Shown here: positions 63,026 to 64,000 of the stretch, one piece after another
How the letters are laid out: each line of letters begins with the position of its first letter
Position numbering within the stretch: the first letter of the stretch is position 1
Source of the DNA: Riptortus pedestris
Taxonomy: Eukaryota; Arthropoda; Insecta; Hemiptera; Alydidae
Length of the DNA: 64,000 bases
Direction: 5' to 3'
NCBI GenBank assembly: GCA_019009955.1
Contig: CM032233.1
Location: forward strand, 19,330,501 to 19,394,500
The notes under the pieces: generated by a model
Told to the model about the DNA's origin: nothing
Databases searched by the model: none
What the model saw: only the letters and a program-made list of their open reading frames with translations
Position numbers and translations under genes: made by a program

Positions 63026-64000
63026 TGAATGTTTTAAGAATCATAATATATGCCTCTATTTCCATATTAGAATCACGAAAGTTTTGTTAGCTATTGACGT
63101 TTGGAAGTTGCTCTTTAGACTTTGATGAGCTCCTTAAGACAGCTAACTGCTTCTAATCTATTCAAAAACAGTTTGCCTGTTTCTGCTTGCCATGAGCTTA
63201 TTCATATATAGTTTTATAGCATCTTTGTTTTGTCTGTATTTTTCAGTTTTATATGCCTGTGTTATGGTATAAATCTATGAACATGCAAAAGCTTTAGTTG
63301 CTTAGATTTAAAATTTCTATATTAAAAAAAAAACAAATATTAAAAAATAGCTTGTTGCCCCAAACTATCACTCTGTTTATTTAGTTGAAACTAGGTGTCA
63401 AACCACTCCTTACTTCATAAGAAATCCATAGTTATGACTCAGTGAGCTCAAAGTGGTCTGCAGAAGCTCTAATTAAGTGGTAAATAAATTTAAATGATGA
63501 ATAAATAATATAGTGCATCTACTACTAAAGAATTACTTCTCTGTGTTGCAAGTTTAATAGTTTAGTAACATATTTAAAAATGATCAAGACCTGATTTGTA
63601 AAACTGAAATTTAAATTATTTCTACTATTAAAATATTACTTTAGAGTAATTTGTATTTATTTTCAACTAATTGATTTAATTACTTGCATATTTACAATTT
63701 TTAAAGATTATTTAATCACTAAAGCTACTATAGCTCCTTTTGTATTCGTTTCGGTCTACAGCTAGGTCTTACTAATTTTGGATTTCTTATCTTTGTAAGT
63801 ACTCTTCCAGGTTATTTGTCCATCTCTGCCAGTGTCTACTTTCTCATCTTACTTCTTCCTGTGAACCACGTACCTAATAAATTTCAAATTTTCTTGGCAG
63901 TCTGCAAAGATTGCCCTCAGAATGGTCCACCACTTCAGAATGTGTTTCTGAAAATAATATCAAGCTTTCAAGAAAATGTCATTACTCATTAAAGAACTTT

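Larger units (their letters stand above)
57851..64000. other. Presumed RIMBP intron, no further exon seen
   Basis: AT-rich throughout. It contains the inverted repeat at 58625-58829 and the microsatellites at 59236-59286 and 62931-63022. No FN3-3 exon was found. Confidence 0.5.

Noticed and set aside
62904..63125. Frame with YIYI and VCVC repeats
   Set aside because: It is translation of the (AT)n(GT)n microsatellite.
1..64000. CRISPR arrays, operons, bacterial regulatory sites
   Set aside because: Introns, SINEs and metazoan retroelements show an animal genome; no spaced repeat array was seen.

Overview
The window is AT-rich eukaryotic DNA with long introns, several microsatellites and many decayed transposable elements. 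Protein similarity and the element types (Merlin, BEL/Pao, Ty3/Gypsy, RTE- and Jockey-like non-LTR elements, mariner, piggyBac, a tRNA-derived SINE) point to an arthropod. I cannot name the species, and no cellular gene other than the one below is convincing.

Positions 1-20777 hold no recognisable host exon. This part is intergenic DNA or a very long upstream intron filled with element remains: a Merlin (ISXO2-type) element, non-LTR tails, a solo LTR, a piggyBac-like element, a BEL/Pao relic and several foldback repeats.

Positions 20778-57850 (+ strand) hold fourteen coding exons of a RIM-binding protein gene (Drosophila Rbp, vertebrate RIMBP1/2). All fourteen join in one open frame: 695 codons with compatible splice phases throughout. 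In order they encode a coiled-coil segment, a linker, SH3 domain I, an acidic segment, fibronectin III domain 1 and fibronectin III domain 2. The first exons and everything after FN3-2 (a third FN3, SH3-II and SH3-III are expected) lie outside the window or were not found. The protein is a scaffold of the presynaptic active zone that links RIM and voltage-gated calcium channels.

The introns carry a Gypsy relic, an RTE-like relic, a mariner relic, a chimeric head-to-head LTR palindrome, two SINE copies with target duplications (one nested inside a Jockey-like RNase H sequence) and several inverted repeats. Positions 57851-64000 look like intron with microsatellites only.

The less ordinary observations are the chimeric LTR palindrome, five loci with a CTGATGA/CTGAAGA...GAAA layout resembling Penelope-associated hammerhead motifs, the run of symmetric phase-1 exons, and a possible antisense exon inside the largest intron. 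All calls were made by reading the sequence; no database search was possible.
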